From Geobacteraceae bacterium (lineage in GTDB: Bacteria; Desulfobacterota; Desulfuromonadia; Geobacterales; Geobacteraceae), in contig JARKPN010000096.1 in assembly GCA_029975275.1 (NCBI GenBank), positions 1 to 64,000 on the forward strand: 64,000 nt of DNA. Reading direction: 5' to 3'. The notes below the pieces were generated by a model that worked only from the letters and a program-made list of their open reading frames with translations, was not told where the DNA came from and did not search any database. Shown here piece after piece: positions 16,291 through 24,246 of the stretch (the stretch's first letter is position 1; each line of letters begins with the position of its first letter). The translations under genes were made by a program, and so were the position numbers.

Positions 16291-18663
16291 GAACCGCCCC
16301 AGCAGTCGGCCGACAAAGGAGGTCGGCGCGTCTTTGGGCGGGTCGGTGTGGTAACCGTAGCCATAGTAGCCGTATCCGTAATAGCCGTAGCGGGATCCGT
16401 AGTAGCCGTACCCGTACCTCTCGCGTCCCTTGCCGGTCTTGTCGTTGAGGATGATGCCGGCAATGGGGGCGCCCACGCTCTCCAGGGTCTCGCGCATCTG
16501 GCGGGCCGCTTTTACCGGGACCCTGCTGGCCTCCACCAGCACCATGGCCACGTCCGCCAGTGCGGTGAGAAGCGGGGCGTCGGTGACCGCCAGCACCGGC
16601 GGGGCGTCGATGAGGATGGTGTCGTACCGCTCGCGCAGCCGGGCCACCAGGTCGGCCATCTCCCGGGAGCCGAGCAGCTCGGCCGGGTTGGGGGGTGTGG
16701 CGCCTGAGGCGATGAAGTACAGGTTGGGGATCGGCGTCTGGCGCACCGCCTCCTCCAGGGTGTTGTCCCCGGCCAGGTGGTTGGTGAGGCCCGGCTCCTT
16801 GTCCAGCCCGAACTTCTCGTGCAGGGTGGAGCGCCGCAGGTCGCAGTCGACCACCACCACCCGTGCCCCAGTCTGGGCCAGGATGCAGGCCAGGTTGGCG
16901 CTCACCGTGCTCTTTCCCTCGCCCGGGAAGGTGCTGGTGATCAGCAGCACCTGCTTCTTCTTGCTGATGGAGGAGAAGTGGAGCCCGGTGCGCAGCGCCC
17001 GGAAGGCCTCGGACACCTGGGACTTGGGCTCGACGTGGGTGATAAGGGATACTCTCCGTTCCCGCTCCTGCTCCTGGCCCCCCTCGATGCAGGGGATGAC
17101 CGCCAGCAGGGGCCAGCGGAGCTCCTTCTTGGCCCCCTCCACGTCCTTGATGGTGTCGTCCAGGTATTCCTGGAAGAAAGCAAGCCCCACCCCGAGCATG
17201 CACCCGACCAGCAGGCCCAGCAGCAGGTTCTTTTTCTTCTGGGGCTTGACCGGCTCGTCCGGGATGATGGCAGGGTCCACCACGGCGATGTTGCTGATGG
17301 TGGAGGCCCGGGCGATGCGGGCCTCCTCATGCTTCTGCAGCAGGAAGGTGTAGATGTCGGCATTGACCTTGGTGACCCTGGTCAGCTTGGCCAGGTCCCG
17401 CTCGGCCTCGGGAAGGGCCTTGAGCATCCCCTCGTAACGGTCCAACTGGACCCCGATATCGGCCTCCTGCTTGGCCAGGGTGCGGAGCTCGTTCTCGTAG
17501 GTGGCCTTGATCTTGCGCTGCAGTTCGTCTATCTGTCCCTTGACCGTCTTCACCGCCGGGTGGTTCTCGGTGGCCTCGGTCAGGAGCCCCTGGCGCTGCA
17601 CCTCCAGCTCGGCCAACCTGGAGGCCATGCCCGAGATCACCGGATCGGCCATGGTGACCGCCGGCATGTAGACGGCCCCGCGCCGCAGGGCGTCGTTGAG
17701 GGAGGCCAGGGCGAATTCGGTCTTCTTTCTGCGCAGCCCCGCGTCGGTCCGCGCCTTCTCGGTCTCGGAGAGCTGGTTGATCACCTCCTGGGCCGCGGAG
17801 TCCAGCTGGACCACGCCTGCCGAGGTCTTGTAGGCCTGGAGGTTCCTCTCGGAGGAATCCAGGGCGCCGCGCAGGCCGTCCAGCTGCTCCTCCACAAAGG
17901 AGACCGTGCGGTTGGCCTCCTCGGTCTTGAAGCCGACGCTCTGGTCCAGGTAGACGCGGACCAGGGTGTTGACCACGTCCCTCGCCAGCCTGGGGTCGGT
18001 GTCCATGTAGGAGACCGAGATAATGTTGGTTTTCTTCCCCACCTCGGCGGCCTTGATGTTGTTCCTGAGCCCGTTGACCGTGCCGTTGAAGGAAAGCTTC
18101 CTGAGCTTGAGGGAATCGCCCCGCTTCCCCTTCAGGTCGGTGAGCAGCAGGGTGATCCCCCGGCCGCGGAACAGCTGGCCGCTCCGGCCGTCGCCCAGCA
18201 GGGCGCCGTCGGCGTCCCTGACCCGGTAGCCGCCGTTGCCGGTCAGTTCGACGGTGTAGAGGGGTCCCTCGGCGCTGGAGACGAACTCCAGCATCCGGAA
18301 GGTCACGTCCTCGGGCCGGTCCAGGAGGCGCCAGTCAAGGTGGAGCTGCTCCACCACCTTTTCGGCGTTGGTGCGGGACTTGAGGATCTCCAGCTCCGCG
18401 TCCACCGGATTGGCGCCCCCCAGGGCCAGGGCGTCCAGCAGCTCGGACTTGGCTTTCTCGTCCTTCACGTGCAGGGTGGCCGAGGCCTGGTAGACCGGCT
18501 TCATGGTGAAGGTGTAGAAGGCAACCCCCAGGAAGACCGCCAGGAATGCCAGCAGGAAGGTCTTCCTGCGGCGGTAGATGACGTTGAGGTAGTCCTGGAG
18601 ATGCACCTCCTCCATCTGGAGGTGGGGGATCTGCTGCGGCTGCTGTGGCTGGATATCGTTCAT
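16279..18663 (-). CDS. wzc: Polysaccharide co-polymerase / tyrosine autokinase (Wzc type)
   Basis: The 794-residue inner-membrane protein controls polysaccharide chain length and export by cyclic tyrosine phosphorylation. A Wzz domain lies near residues 15-110 with the first membrane helix (FLLAFLAVFLGVAFYTF). A long periplasmic coiled-coil region follows, then a proline-rich second helix near 490-510 and a cytoplasmic BY-kinase domain. Walker A is FPGEGKST near residue 580, Walker A' is VVVVDCDLRR, and the B motif is ILIDAPP. The C-terminus is a Tyr/Gly tail with 12 tyrosines in about 24 residues, the autophosphorylation cluster. Neighbours are Wza upstream and the cognate PHP phosphatase downstream. 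Confidence 0.93.
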   Translation of the reverse strand: MNDIQPQQPQQIPHLQMEEVHLQDYLNVIYRRRKTFLLAFLAVFLGVAFYTFTMKPVYQASATLHVKDEKAKSELLDALALGGANPVDAELEILKSRTNAEKVVEQLHLDWRLLDRPEDVTFRMLEFVSSAEGPLYTVELTGNGGYRVRDADGALLGDGRSGQLFRGRGITLLLTDLKGKRGDSLKLRKLSFNGTVNGLRNNIKAAEVGKKTNIISVSYMDTDPRLARDVVNTLVRVYLDQSVGFKTEEANRTVSFVEEQLDGLRGALDSSERNLQAYKTSAGVVQLDSAAQEVINQLSETEKARTDAGLRRKKTEFALASLNDALRRGAVYMPAVTMADPVISGMASRLAELEVQRQGLLTEATENHPAVKTVKGQIDELQRKIKATYENELRTLAKQEADIGVQLDRYEGMLKALPEAERDLAKLTRVTKVNADIYTFLLQKHEEARIARASTISNIAVVDPAIIPDEPVKPQKKKNLLLGLLVGCMLGVGLAFFQEYLDDTIKDVEGAKKELRWPLLAVIPCIEGGQEQERERRVSLITHVEPKSQVSEAFRALRTGLHFSSISKKKQVLLITSTFPGEGKSTVSANLACILAQTGARVVVVDCDLRRSTLHEKFGLDKEPGLTNHLAGDNTLEEAVRQTPIPNLYFIASGATPPNPAELLGSREMADLVARLRERYDTILIDAPPVLAVTDAPLLTALADVAMVLVEASRVPVKAARQMRETLESVGAPIAGIILNDKTGKGRERYGYGYYGSRYGYYGYGYYGYGYHTDPPKDAPTSFVGRLLGRFKKS

Positions 18664-18720
18664 TGGTTAACCGGTTTTGAGTTTTAGCGTTGAGTTTTAT
18701 AGTTGCAGGCACATTCGAGC

Positions 18721-18747
18721 AGGAGCGAGCTTTTTATCCTCGCTCCT
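18721..18747. other. Hairpin between wza and wzc
   Basis: AGGAGCGAG (18721-18729) and CTCGCTCCT (18739-18747) form a perfect 9-bp stem with a 9-nt loop in the 100-nt gap between the two genes. No U-run follows on the minus strand, so it may serve as an mRNA processing or stability element. Confidence 0.5.
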
Positions 18748-18763
18748 CGTACCTCGCACCCTT

Positions 18764-19828
18764 CTAATCATTCCTCGTCAGGTACTTGATGTTTACGAAG
18801 GGCTGCAAGATGGCGCCGATCGCCTGCAGTGACGGCATGATCTCGGCGATGGCGTCGTTCCAGGAACCGAAGTGACTCCTCGGCACGTAGATGATGTCGC
18901 CGGCCATGAGTGGGAAGGGCATGGCCTCTCCCCTGAGGATCCGGTCGAAGTCCACCACCAGCAGCTCGCCGTGGGTGGCCGACAGGGATCGGATGATGCG
19001 CACGTGCTTGAAGTCGTAGCCTGTGTCCCTGAGCTCGGCGCTGCCGATGGCCTGGGCCAGGTTCAGCCCTCCCTGGAGCATGGTGACCGGCCCGGGCTTC
19101 TTGACCGCGCCGAAGATGAACACCTGGGAGTTGCGGTTGTCCGGGATGAAGACCGTGTCGCCGGGCCTGAGCCAGATGTTCTCCTTGCTGTTGCCGTTCA
19201 CCAGCAGGTCGTAGACGTCCACCGGCAGGATCCGGTTCTCCCGGGTGATCCGGGCGCCCCGCAGGTCGGCCGTGATGTCGAAGCCGCTGCCGAGGGCTAT
19301 CCCCTGGGCCAGGGTCAGGGGGCGGTCCATGTAGTAGGTGCCGGGGTTCCTGAACTGCCCCAGCAGGTAGAGCGGGCGGCTCTTGTACTCGGCGATCTCC
19401 ACCACAAGCCAGGGATCCTTCAGGTACTTGCGGAGCACCTCCCGGATTCTGTCCTGGGCCTGGGAGACTGTCAAGCCGACGACTTTCACCGGGCCGGCTA
19501 TGGGGATCTGGACGTAGCCGCTGCCGTCCACCCGGCTCCCCTGGACCTTACTGGAGCTGTTGGTGGGAACGACCATGAATTCCGGCCGGCCCTCGATGTT
19601 GATGAACAGCACGTCGTTGGGGCCGATGATATAGTCGGCCGACGGCGGGGGCTCTGCCGGGCCCCCCGGGACCGAGACCGACTGGCGCTCCACGATGGAG
19701 GAGTCGAGCCAGCCCGAGATCGGCTTGACCGTATCGGGCGGGAGATCCACGTATCCGGCGCACCCCGTAAGCAGGCAGAACGACAGACACATCACCTTGC
19801 CGAGAAGGGAAGGGGCTGATTGTTTCAT
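18764..19828 (-). CDS. wza: Polysaccharide export outer-membrane lipoprotein (Wza type)
   Basis: The 354-residue protein forms the outer-membrane channel for the polysaccharide. It has a lipoprotein signal with lipobox LLTGC (lipidated Cys23). A Poly_export domain follows (YIIGPNDVLFINIEGRPEF onward), then SLBB domains (GQFRNPGTYYMDRPLTLAQG; GAVKKPGPVTMLQGGLNLAQ). Export through this protein is coupled to the Wzc kinase encoded immediately downstream. AAGGA lies 5-6 nt before the ATG. It is the first gene of the GC-rich polysaccharide block on the minus strand; a promoter is expected in 19829-20024, but no clear -35/-10 pair was identified. Confidence 0.92.
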   Translation of the reverse strand: MKQSAPSLLGKVMCLSFCLLTGCAGYVDLPPDTVKPISGWLDSSIVERQSVSVPGGPAEPPPSADYIIGPNDVLFINIEGRPEFMVVPTNSSSKVQGSRVDGSGYVQIPIAGPVKVVGLTVSQAQDRIREVLRKYLKDPWLVVEIAEYKSRPLYLLGQFRNPGTYYMDRPLTLAQGIALGSGFDITADLRGARITRENRILPVDVYDLLVNGNSKENIWLRPGDTVFIPDNRNSQVFIFGAVKKPGPVTMLQGGLNLAQAIGSAELRDTGYDFKHVRIIRSLSATHGELLVVDFDRILRGEAMPFPLMAGDIIYVPRSHFGSWNDAIAEIMPSLQAIGAILQPFVNIKYLTRND

Positions 19829-20024
19829 GTTTTTCCTTGAAAATGAGGGTGTTTATCTGAACGCTTGTAACACAAAGGGGCGTGCTCGTCAACCTGGGGC
19901 AGACCCTGTCGCCGGGAGGTTGAAACAGGTGTGTTGCGAATCCACGACATGTCAGCAACCATCGTGCCGTCCGGAGTCGGAGGGCAACTCCCTGGAACGG
20001 TTGACTTTGTTGTTTCAGGAGTGG

Positions 20025-20273
20025 TTATGGGGTCGATTTTTTGACATCGGGAGCGTTATTTTCGCATGCCGGTAGTGCCAGCTTGCTCCAGCACTTCCAG
20101 GAGGTGCAGGTGGAGATGGCGCTCATGCGCCAGCCGGAGAAGGAGCTACCGCGACAAACCCCGTTGTCCCTGTTGTTGCAGACGACCTCATCCTGTCGCA
20201 CCTCCCGCGCCCCTTCCCAGAAGGCGCAGGTGGCGCATACCCTGTAGTTGCCTCCTATCTGAACAATGCTCAT
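20025..20273 (-). CDS. Small cysteine-rich protein
   Basis: The 82-residue product begins MSIVQIGGNYRVCATCAFW and has eight cysteines, including CATC, CNNRDNGVC and STCTSWKC, an arrangement suited to binding a metal or an iron-sulfur cluster. There is no signal peptide or membrane segment. I recall similar short proteins with the opening IQIGG.YR.C..CAFW and a central GWSM/GWRM in Geobacter-type genomes, but know no function. A purine-rich stretch precedes the ATG at 20273. It stands alone between wza and the pseudouridine synthase gene. Confidence is moderate because of size. Confidence 0.65.
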   Translation of the reverse strand: MSIVQIGGNYRVCATCAFWEGAREVRQDEVVCNNRDNGVCRGSSFSGWRMSAISTCTSWKCWSKLALPACENNAPDVKKSTP

Positions 20274-20562
20274 GATTCACGCCCCCGCTTTTGGTAAAAA
20301 AATTAACAGGTCGAGGATATATTTTTAACAATAATTGATCCATTCAGGCAACCCTTTTAATGTTCAAGGTTTATACAAAAGTGTTCAATGTTTGAAATAT
20401 GAACAGCGAGAAAACCGGTTTTCAGTTGCGAGTCTTCGGTTTCCGGTTGAAAAACAGTGACCGGTGACAAAACTGAAAACCCATAACTTTGGTTCTTGTC
20501 ACTCCTGCCGTGAAGCGCTACCATGCCGGGCATGAAGTGGATACGGTCGCGGAGGAGAGAGC
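20274..20562. other. Intergenic region, divergent genes
   Basis: These 289 nt separate two divergent genes. The AT-rich stretch 20300-20400 is the likely place for promoters in both directions, but no good -35/-10 pair can be picked. A loose inverted repeat (GAAAACCGGTTTTC) is present near 20410. Confidence 0.4.
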
Positions 20563-21471
20563 ATGATTGTAAAGGGAACGGCCGGGAGCGGCGAGGCGGG
20601 GATGAGACTGGACGAGGGTGCGGCCATGCTGTTTTCCGATCTGTCCAGGAGCCGCATCCGGAAGATTATCGACCTGGGGGGGTGCTCGGTGAACGGCGTC
20701 ATGTGCCGGGTGGCCTCGCGGGCACTCCGGGAGGGGGACCTCCTCGCCCTCGGCGTCATGGAGCCGGGGCGCTTCCGGGAACTGGTCTGGGCCCGTGAGG
20801 ATATCCTGTACGAGGACGAGGACGTGCTGGCGGTCCGGAAGCCGGCCGGGTTCAGCTCCCAGCGGACCCCCTACCAGCTGAAGGGGACCGTGGAATACGC
20901 CGTGGGGGTTTACCTGAAGGGTCGGGGGATCGATGGGCCGGTCCGGATCGTCCATCGCCTGGACCGGGGGACCTCGGGGGTGATGCTGTTTCCGAAGAAC
21001 CGGGCCGTGGCCGCGGTGCTGTCCGACCAGCTGAAGGGGGGAAGGGTCGACAAGGTCTACCTGGCACTGGTGAGCGGGACTCCGGCAGAGGACCGGTGGC
21101 TGGTTGACGAGCCCATCGCCAAGGTCGGCACCTCCCGTTACGGGGTGGCCCGGCCGGGCAAGGAGGCGCGGACCGAGTTCCTGATGAGGGCCGGGGGGGA
21201 AGGCGCGGCGCTGGTGGAGGCGCGGCCCCTGACGGGAAGGACCCACCAGATCCGTGTCCACCTGGCCCATTGCGGGTTCCCGATAGTGGGGGACTCCGGT
21301 TATGGCGGGCCGGCGGCGCCGCGGCTGATGCTCCATTGCGGCTCCATGGCTTACCGGGACCGGGAGGGGAAGGAGGTTGCGGTCACCGCTCCGCCGGACA
21401 GCGAATTCGCGGCGGTTTGCCGCGAATTTGCCATCAACGCCTTCGGCGTTGATGGCGATGTTAAATTTTGA
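20563..21471 (+). CDS. RluA-family pseudouridine synthase
   Basis: The 302-residue enzyme isomerises uridine in rRNA or tRNA. An N-terminal S4 RNA-binding domain (RLDEGAAMLFSDLSRSRIRK) is followed by the catalytic domain with RIVHRLDRGTSGVMLF, where the aspartate of HRLDRGTSG is the catalytic nucleophile, and RTHQIRVHLAH near the C-terminus, typical of RluD/RluC. Which position is modified cannot be told. The final residues (DGDVKF) and the stop codon lie inside a copy of the dispersed AT-rich repeat, so the C-terminus has been altered by the repeat. There is no obvious strong ribosome site beyond GGAGGAGAG, about 8 nt before the start. Confidence 0.9.
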   Translation: MIVKGTAGSGEAGMRLDEGAAMLFSDLSRSRIRKIIDLGGCSVNGVMCRVASRALREGDLLALGVMEPGRFRELVWAREDILYEDEDVLAVRKPAGFSSQRTPYQLKGTVEYAVGVYLKGRGIDGPVRIVHRLDRGTSGVMLFPKNRAVAAVLSDQLKGGRVDKVYLALVSGTPAEDRWLVDEPIAKVGTSRYGVARPGKEARTEFLMRAGGEGAALVEARPLTGRTHQIRVHLAHCGFPIVGDSGYGGPAAPRLMLHCGSMAYRDREGKEVAVTAPPDSEFAAVCREFAINAFGVDGDVKF

Positions 21472-21490
21472 GTTTTGAATGTTGAGTTAA
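21459..21490. repeat. Copy 3 of AT-rich dispersed repeat, at the pseudouridine synthase stop
   Basis: AAATTTTGAGTTTTGAATGT followed by TGAGTTAA. The stop codon of the pseudouridine synthase gene is inside it. Confidence 0.7.
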
Positions 21491-21603
21491 AAAAACAGGG
21501 AAAATGGAGAAATGGAAACTCGTTACGTATCGAGTGCCTGGTGTCAGAGGAAAGAAACCATTTCCTGGTTATGGGTTTTTGGTTTTTATTAGGGGTAATT
21601 CCT

Positions 21604-21637
21604 TTCAATTCGAAATTCAACACTCATAACTCAACAT
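21604..21637. repeat. Copy 4 of AT-rich dispersed repeat, inverted relative to copy 3
   Basis: TTCGAAATTCAACACTCATA followed by ACTCAACATC. It faces copy 3 about 115 nt away, so the two form a loose inverted pair around an AT-rich spacer between convergent genes. Confidence 0.65.
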
Positions 21638-21677
21638 CACTAAACTGAAACTGCGTTACCGCAGTTTCAGTTTAGTG
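21638..21677. terminator. Perfect 18-bp hairpin at the end of the TPR gene
   Basis: Arms 21638-21655 and 21660-21677 are exact reverse complements with a 4-nt TTAC loop. It includes the last codons and the stop of the minus-strand TPR gene and lies between convergent genes. There is no U-run on either side, so it is probably a barrier or stability hairpin rather than a classical terminator. Confidence 0.6.
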
Positions 21678-22096
21678 AACAGCCTGCCGAGGAATATGTT
21701 GAGCCGGTGTTCGCGGGGGAGGGAGGCAATGACCGGGTACCTGCGGGTGCCGAGCCGTTGCAGTTCCTCCCTGATGAGGGGGTTGGCCTGGTGGAGCAGG
21801 CCGTCGCGGAAGACCCGGATGGCATCCCTTTTCCGGCCTTCCAGGAGGTGGATCCTTCCCAGGTTCAGGTAATGGAGCGAATTCCATGGCTCTTCGGCCA
21901 GCGCCGCACCGCAGAGGGCAACCGCTTTCGGGAAGTCTCCCCGCTCCCTGGCGAGACAGAGCGCCAGGTTGGAAAGTATCTCGGGTCGGTCGTCCAGCTC
22001 AGCGGCAGCCTTGAGACGCTCCAGGGCGAAGGAGATGTTCCCCTCCCGCATTGCGGCAATTCCTTCGCTCAACAGTTGGTCGGCGGATCGGTCCAT
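21656..22096 (-). CDS. TPR-repeat protein
   Basis: The 146-residue product has about three tetratricopeptide repeats (LLSEGIAAMREGNISFALER; PEILSNLALCLARERGDFPK; NSLHYLNLGRIHLLEGRKRD). These make a helical protein-interaction scaffold. The C-terminus is basic (RLFTKLKLR), encoded within the 18-bp hairpin. AAGGAGGG lies 8-9 nt before the ATG at 22096. There is no signal peptide, so it is probably cytoplasmic. The partner is unknown; it lies downstream of tadA on the same strand and may be co-transcribed. Confidence 0.8.
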   Translation of the reverse strand: MDRSADQLLSEGIAAMREGNISFALERLKAAAELDDRPEILSNLALCLARERGDFPKAVALCGAALAEEPWNSLHYLNLGRIHLLEGRKRDAIRVFRDGLLHQANPLIREELQRLGTRRYPVIASLPREHRLNIFLGRLFTKLKLR

Positions 22097-22153
22097 GGGT
22101 GGTGCCCTCCTTGTTTATGGCTGGTGCCGGATAAAGCATTAAATGCAATCCCC

Positions 22154-22178
22154 GGATTCCAGCCTATGCGGGAATGAC
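22154..22178. repeat. Short GGATTCC...GGAATGAC repeat
   Basis: GGATTCC and GGAATGAC with a CAGCCTATGC centre resemble the very common interspersed element whose core reads GTCATTCCCGC...GCGGGAATCC. Only one copy is seen here, between tadA and the TPR gene. Confidence 0.4.
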
Positions 22179-22217
22179 GGGAAAGTAACCTTTGTCTGGT
22201 GGATGGTTCGGGAGTTC

Positions 22218-22691
22218 TTAGTTTTTCTTTTTCCGCCGCAGCTCGGCGAAGAAGCTGCTGAGGATTGCCGCGCACTCATCCGGGCGCACACCCGGCTCCA
22301 GCGCCACCCGGTGGTTGAGCCTCGGGTCGTCGGAAAGGTCGAACAGCGACCCGGCAGCTCCCCCTTTTGGGTCGCGGCAGCCGAACACCACCCGCTCCAT
22401 CCTGGCCAGTATGACGGCGCCCATGCACATGGCGCACGGCTCCAGCGTGACATAGAGGGTCGCGCCGGTCAGGCGCCAGTTCCCGGCCTTGCGGGACGCC
22501 CTGCGGATGGCCAGCATCTCGGCGTGGGAGGTGGGGTCCAGGCTCCCCTCCCGCAGGTTGTGGCCCCGACCCAGCACCTGGTCGTCCCGGACGATGACCG
22601 CGCCGATCGGGACCTCTCCCTTTGCCCCGGCCTTGCGCGCCTCCCGGAGCGCGAGCCCCATCCAGTAATGGTCGTCTTTCGGCTGCTTCAT
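22218..22691 (-). CDS. tadA: tRNA adenosine(34) deaminase
   Basis: The 157-residue zinc enzyme converts A34 to inosine in the anticodon of tRNA-Arg(ACG). The zinc ligands are clear: HAEMLAIRRA (His and catalytic Glu) and EPCAMCMGA (the two Cys). Length is normal for TadA with the start at ATG 22691, which has GGGAG 5 nt upstream; a longer frame from 22781 adds 30 non-conserved residues. It acts in the cytoplasm. A guanine or cytosine deaminase role is less likely given the TadA-like NWRLTGATLYVTLEPC stretch. Confidence 0.93.
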   Translation of the reverse strand: MKQPKDDHYWMGLALREARKAGAKGEVPIGAVIVRDDQVLGRGHNLREGSLDPTSHAEMLAIRRASRKAGNWRLTGATLYVTLEPCAMCMGAVILARMERVVFGCRDPKGGAAGSLFDLSDDPRLNHRVALEPGVRPDECAAILSSFFAELRRKKKN

Positions 22692-22767
22692 TTTCTCCCG
22701 TCCAAGAGCGGCCGCCCGGTCCACGGGATCCCGGCTGCGGCATGAATCGACAGTATATATAATAGTA

Positions 22768-22799
22768 GGCACAGGGCGCAAGGCTCAAGGCACAGGATA
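22768..22799. repeat. Dispersed GCACAGGGCGCAAGGCTCAAG repeat, copy A
   Basis: GCACAGGGCGCAAGGCTCAA followed by GGCACAGGATA, made of near-repeats of GGCACAGG and AAGGC. A related sequence in the opposite orientation is at 63296-63324. It lies in the divergent promoter region between tadA and the cyclase gene. Confidence 0.45.
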
Positions 22800-22825
22800 A
22801 GAGGCTCGCAGGAAAGGAGTGACGG

Positions 22826-23446
22826 ATGAGGATATACGACATTTCGGTACCATTGAGCAATGAGCTTCACGCATACCCCGGGGATCCCAGGGTGCTGGTG
22901 GAGCCGGTCCTGACCCTGGCCGATGACGGGGCCGACGTATGCCGCATCACGCTGGCGGGCCACTCCGGAACCCACCTGGACGCACCGAGCCACATGCTGG
23001 AGGGAGGAGCGACCATGGACGCCGTTCCCCTCTCCCTGTTCATGGGGAGGGCGCTGGTGGCGGACCTGCGCGGCTTGCGGGAGCTGGGGGAGCGGGAGCT
23101 GGAGGGGCTCTTCCTGCGGGGGGAGGAGCGGCTCCTGCTGAAGACCGACAACTCCCTCCTCTGGGCGAGGCCCGGTTTTTGCCGGGACTACGTCTCCCTG
23201 ACCCCCGACGGCGCCCGGTTCCTGGCCGGGGCGGGGATCCGGCTGGTGGGGATTGACTATCTCTCCATCGAGCGCTTCGGCGGGGACGGGTCGGTGCACC
23301 GGGACCTGCTCGGGGCCGGGGTGGTGATCCTGGAGGGTCTGGACCTCTCGGGGGTCGAGGAAGGCGTGTACGAGCTGATCTGCCTCCCGCTGCGCATCCC
23401 GGCGGCGGACGGCGCCCCGGCAAGGGCGGTTTTGAGGCGATTTTGA
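22826..23446 (+). CDS. Cyclase-family metal hydrolase (kynurenine formamidase-like)
   Basis: The 206-residue product belongs to the cyclase/KynB family, metal-dependent amide or lactone hydrolases. The diagnostic metal-binding motif HSGTHLDAPSHML lies near residue 45, with the N-terminal DISVPLSNELHAYPGDP typical of the family and a later GIDYLSIERFGGD. AAGGAG is 7 nt before the ATG. The true substrate is unknown, because the family includes kynurenine formamidase, isatin hydrolase and others, and no tryptophan-degradation gene is nearby. It is followed by a zinc-ribbon gene on the same strand. Confidence 0.85.
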   Translation: MRIYDISVPLSNELHAYPGDPRVLVEPVLTLADDGADVCRITLAGHSGTHLDAPSHMLEGGATMDAVPLSLFMGRALVADLRGLRELGERELEGLFLRGEERLLLKTDNSLLWARPGFCRDYVSLTPDGARFLAGAGIRLVGIDYLSIERFGGDGSVHRDLLGAGVVILEGLDLSGVEEGVYELICLPLRIPAADGAPARAVLRRF

Positions 23447-23593
23447 ATCAGGGCTTTACTATCAGGGACAGTGCTTGCCCTGCCTGATGGGGGCGTGGCG
23501 GTCAGCGCCCCCACCTACCTCAGGGTTGTGTTGTTTACTTGCCGGTGTAATAATAAAAGCAGCGGCAAACTCGGAGCTGAAAGGAGGAATACC

Positions 23594-24106
23594 ATGGCAC
23601 GGCTTTCCCGCAGGAGCGGAGTGGAGGAGAAGGGCCAGAGGGCCGTCCGCAGTTCGGATGTATATCTGCCGAAGGAAGGGATGGAGGTTTCCTATTGCAA
23701 AAGATGCGGTCTGGTATACCGGCAGAAACGGTGGATCATGGATCCGGCGGAGACGGAACGGGTCAAGGCCGATCCGTCGTCGGGCAAGATCGTCTGTCCG
23801 GCGTGCCAGAGGATGCGCGACGAGGTTCCGGGAGGCTTCTTTACCCTCATGGGTGACTATCTGCGGCTGCATGAAGTGGAGATACTCGAGTTGATTAAGA
23901 ACACCGAGTCCAAGTCACGGAAAAAGAACCCCCTGGGACGAATCATGGAGATACGCCAGGACGGGGGGGTGCTCACCATCCTGACCACCGAGGACAAACT
24001 GGCCCAGAAGCTGGGGCGGGACGTCTACAAGGCCCACAGCGGCCAGTTGAACTACCGGTGGAACCATACCGAGAATTACGTGCGGGTTGACTGGAAACGG
24101 GACTGA
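23594..24106 (+). CDS. Zinc-ribbon protein of unknown function
   Basis: The 170-residue product has an N-terminal zinc ribbon made by CKRCG and CPACQ about 40 residues apart, and a C-terminal domain ending RWNHTENYVRVDWKRD. The layout resembles the BCAM0308 family and, more distantly, the N-terminal part of NMD3 proteins, hence a possible RNA or ribosome link; this is a weak inference. The ATG at 23594 has a strong AAGGAGG 6 nt upstream, so the longer frame from 23471 is rejected. A good terminator follows at 24132. Confidence 0.75.
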   Translation: MARLSRRSGVEEKGQRAVRSSDVYLPKEGMEVSYCKRCGLVYRQKRWIMDPAETERVKADPSSGKIVCPACQRMRDEVPGGFFTLMGDYLRLHEVEILELIKNTESKSRKKNPLGRIMEIRQDGGVLTILTTEDKLAQKLGRDVYKAHSGQLNYRWNHTENYVRVDWKRD

Positions 24107-24131
24107 GCCGGTTCCGTCCGGTTTACCGGCA

Positions 24132-24163
24132 TGAACGACCAGGGGGCGGCCGAGCAGGCCGTT
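24132..24163 (+). terminator. Intrinsic terminator after the zinc-ribbon gene
   Basis: A 10-bp stem (24132-24141 with 24147-24156, two G-U pairs, loop GAGCA) is followed directly by seven T residues on the plus strand. Confidence 0.8.
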
Positions 24164-24246
24164 CCCTTTTTTTGCGCCCATCTTCGTCCTTCCTTTCGGG
24201 CACGACAAGGGGTAGAATACGGAAGATTAGGGGACTGACCGACTCA

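Noticed and set aside
16777-18687. 636-residue plus-strand frame over wzc
   Set aside because: Shadow frame of wzc: repetitive Gly/Leu/Gln composition and no recognisable domain.
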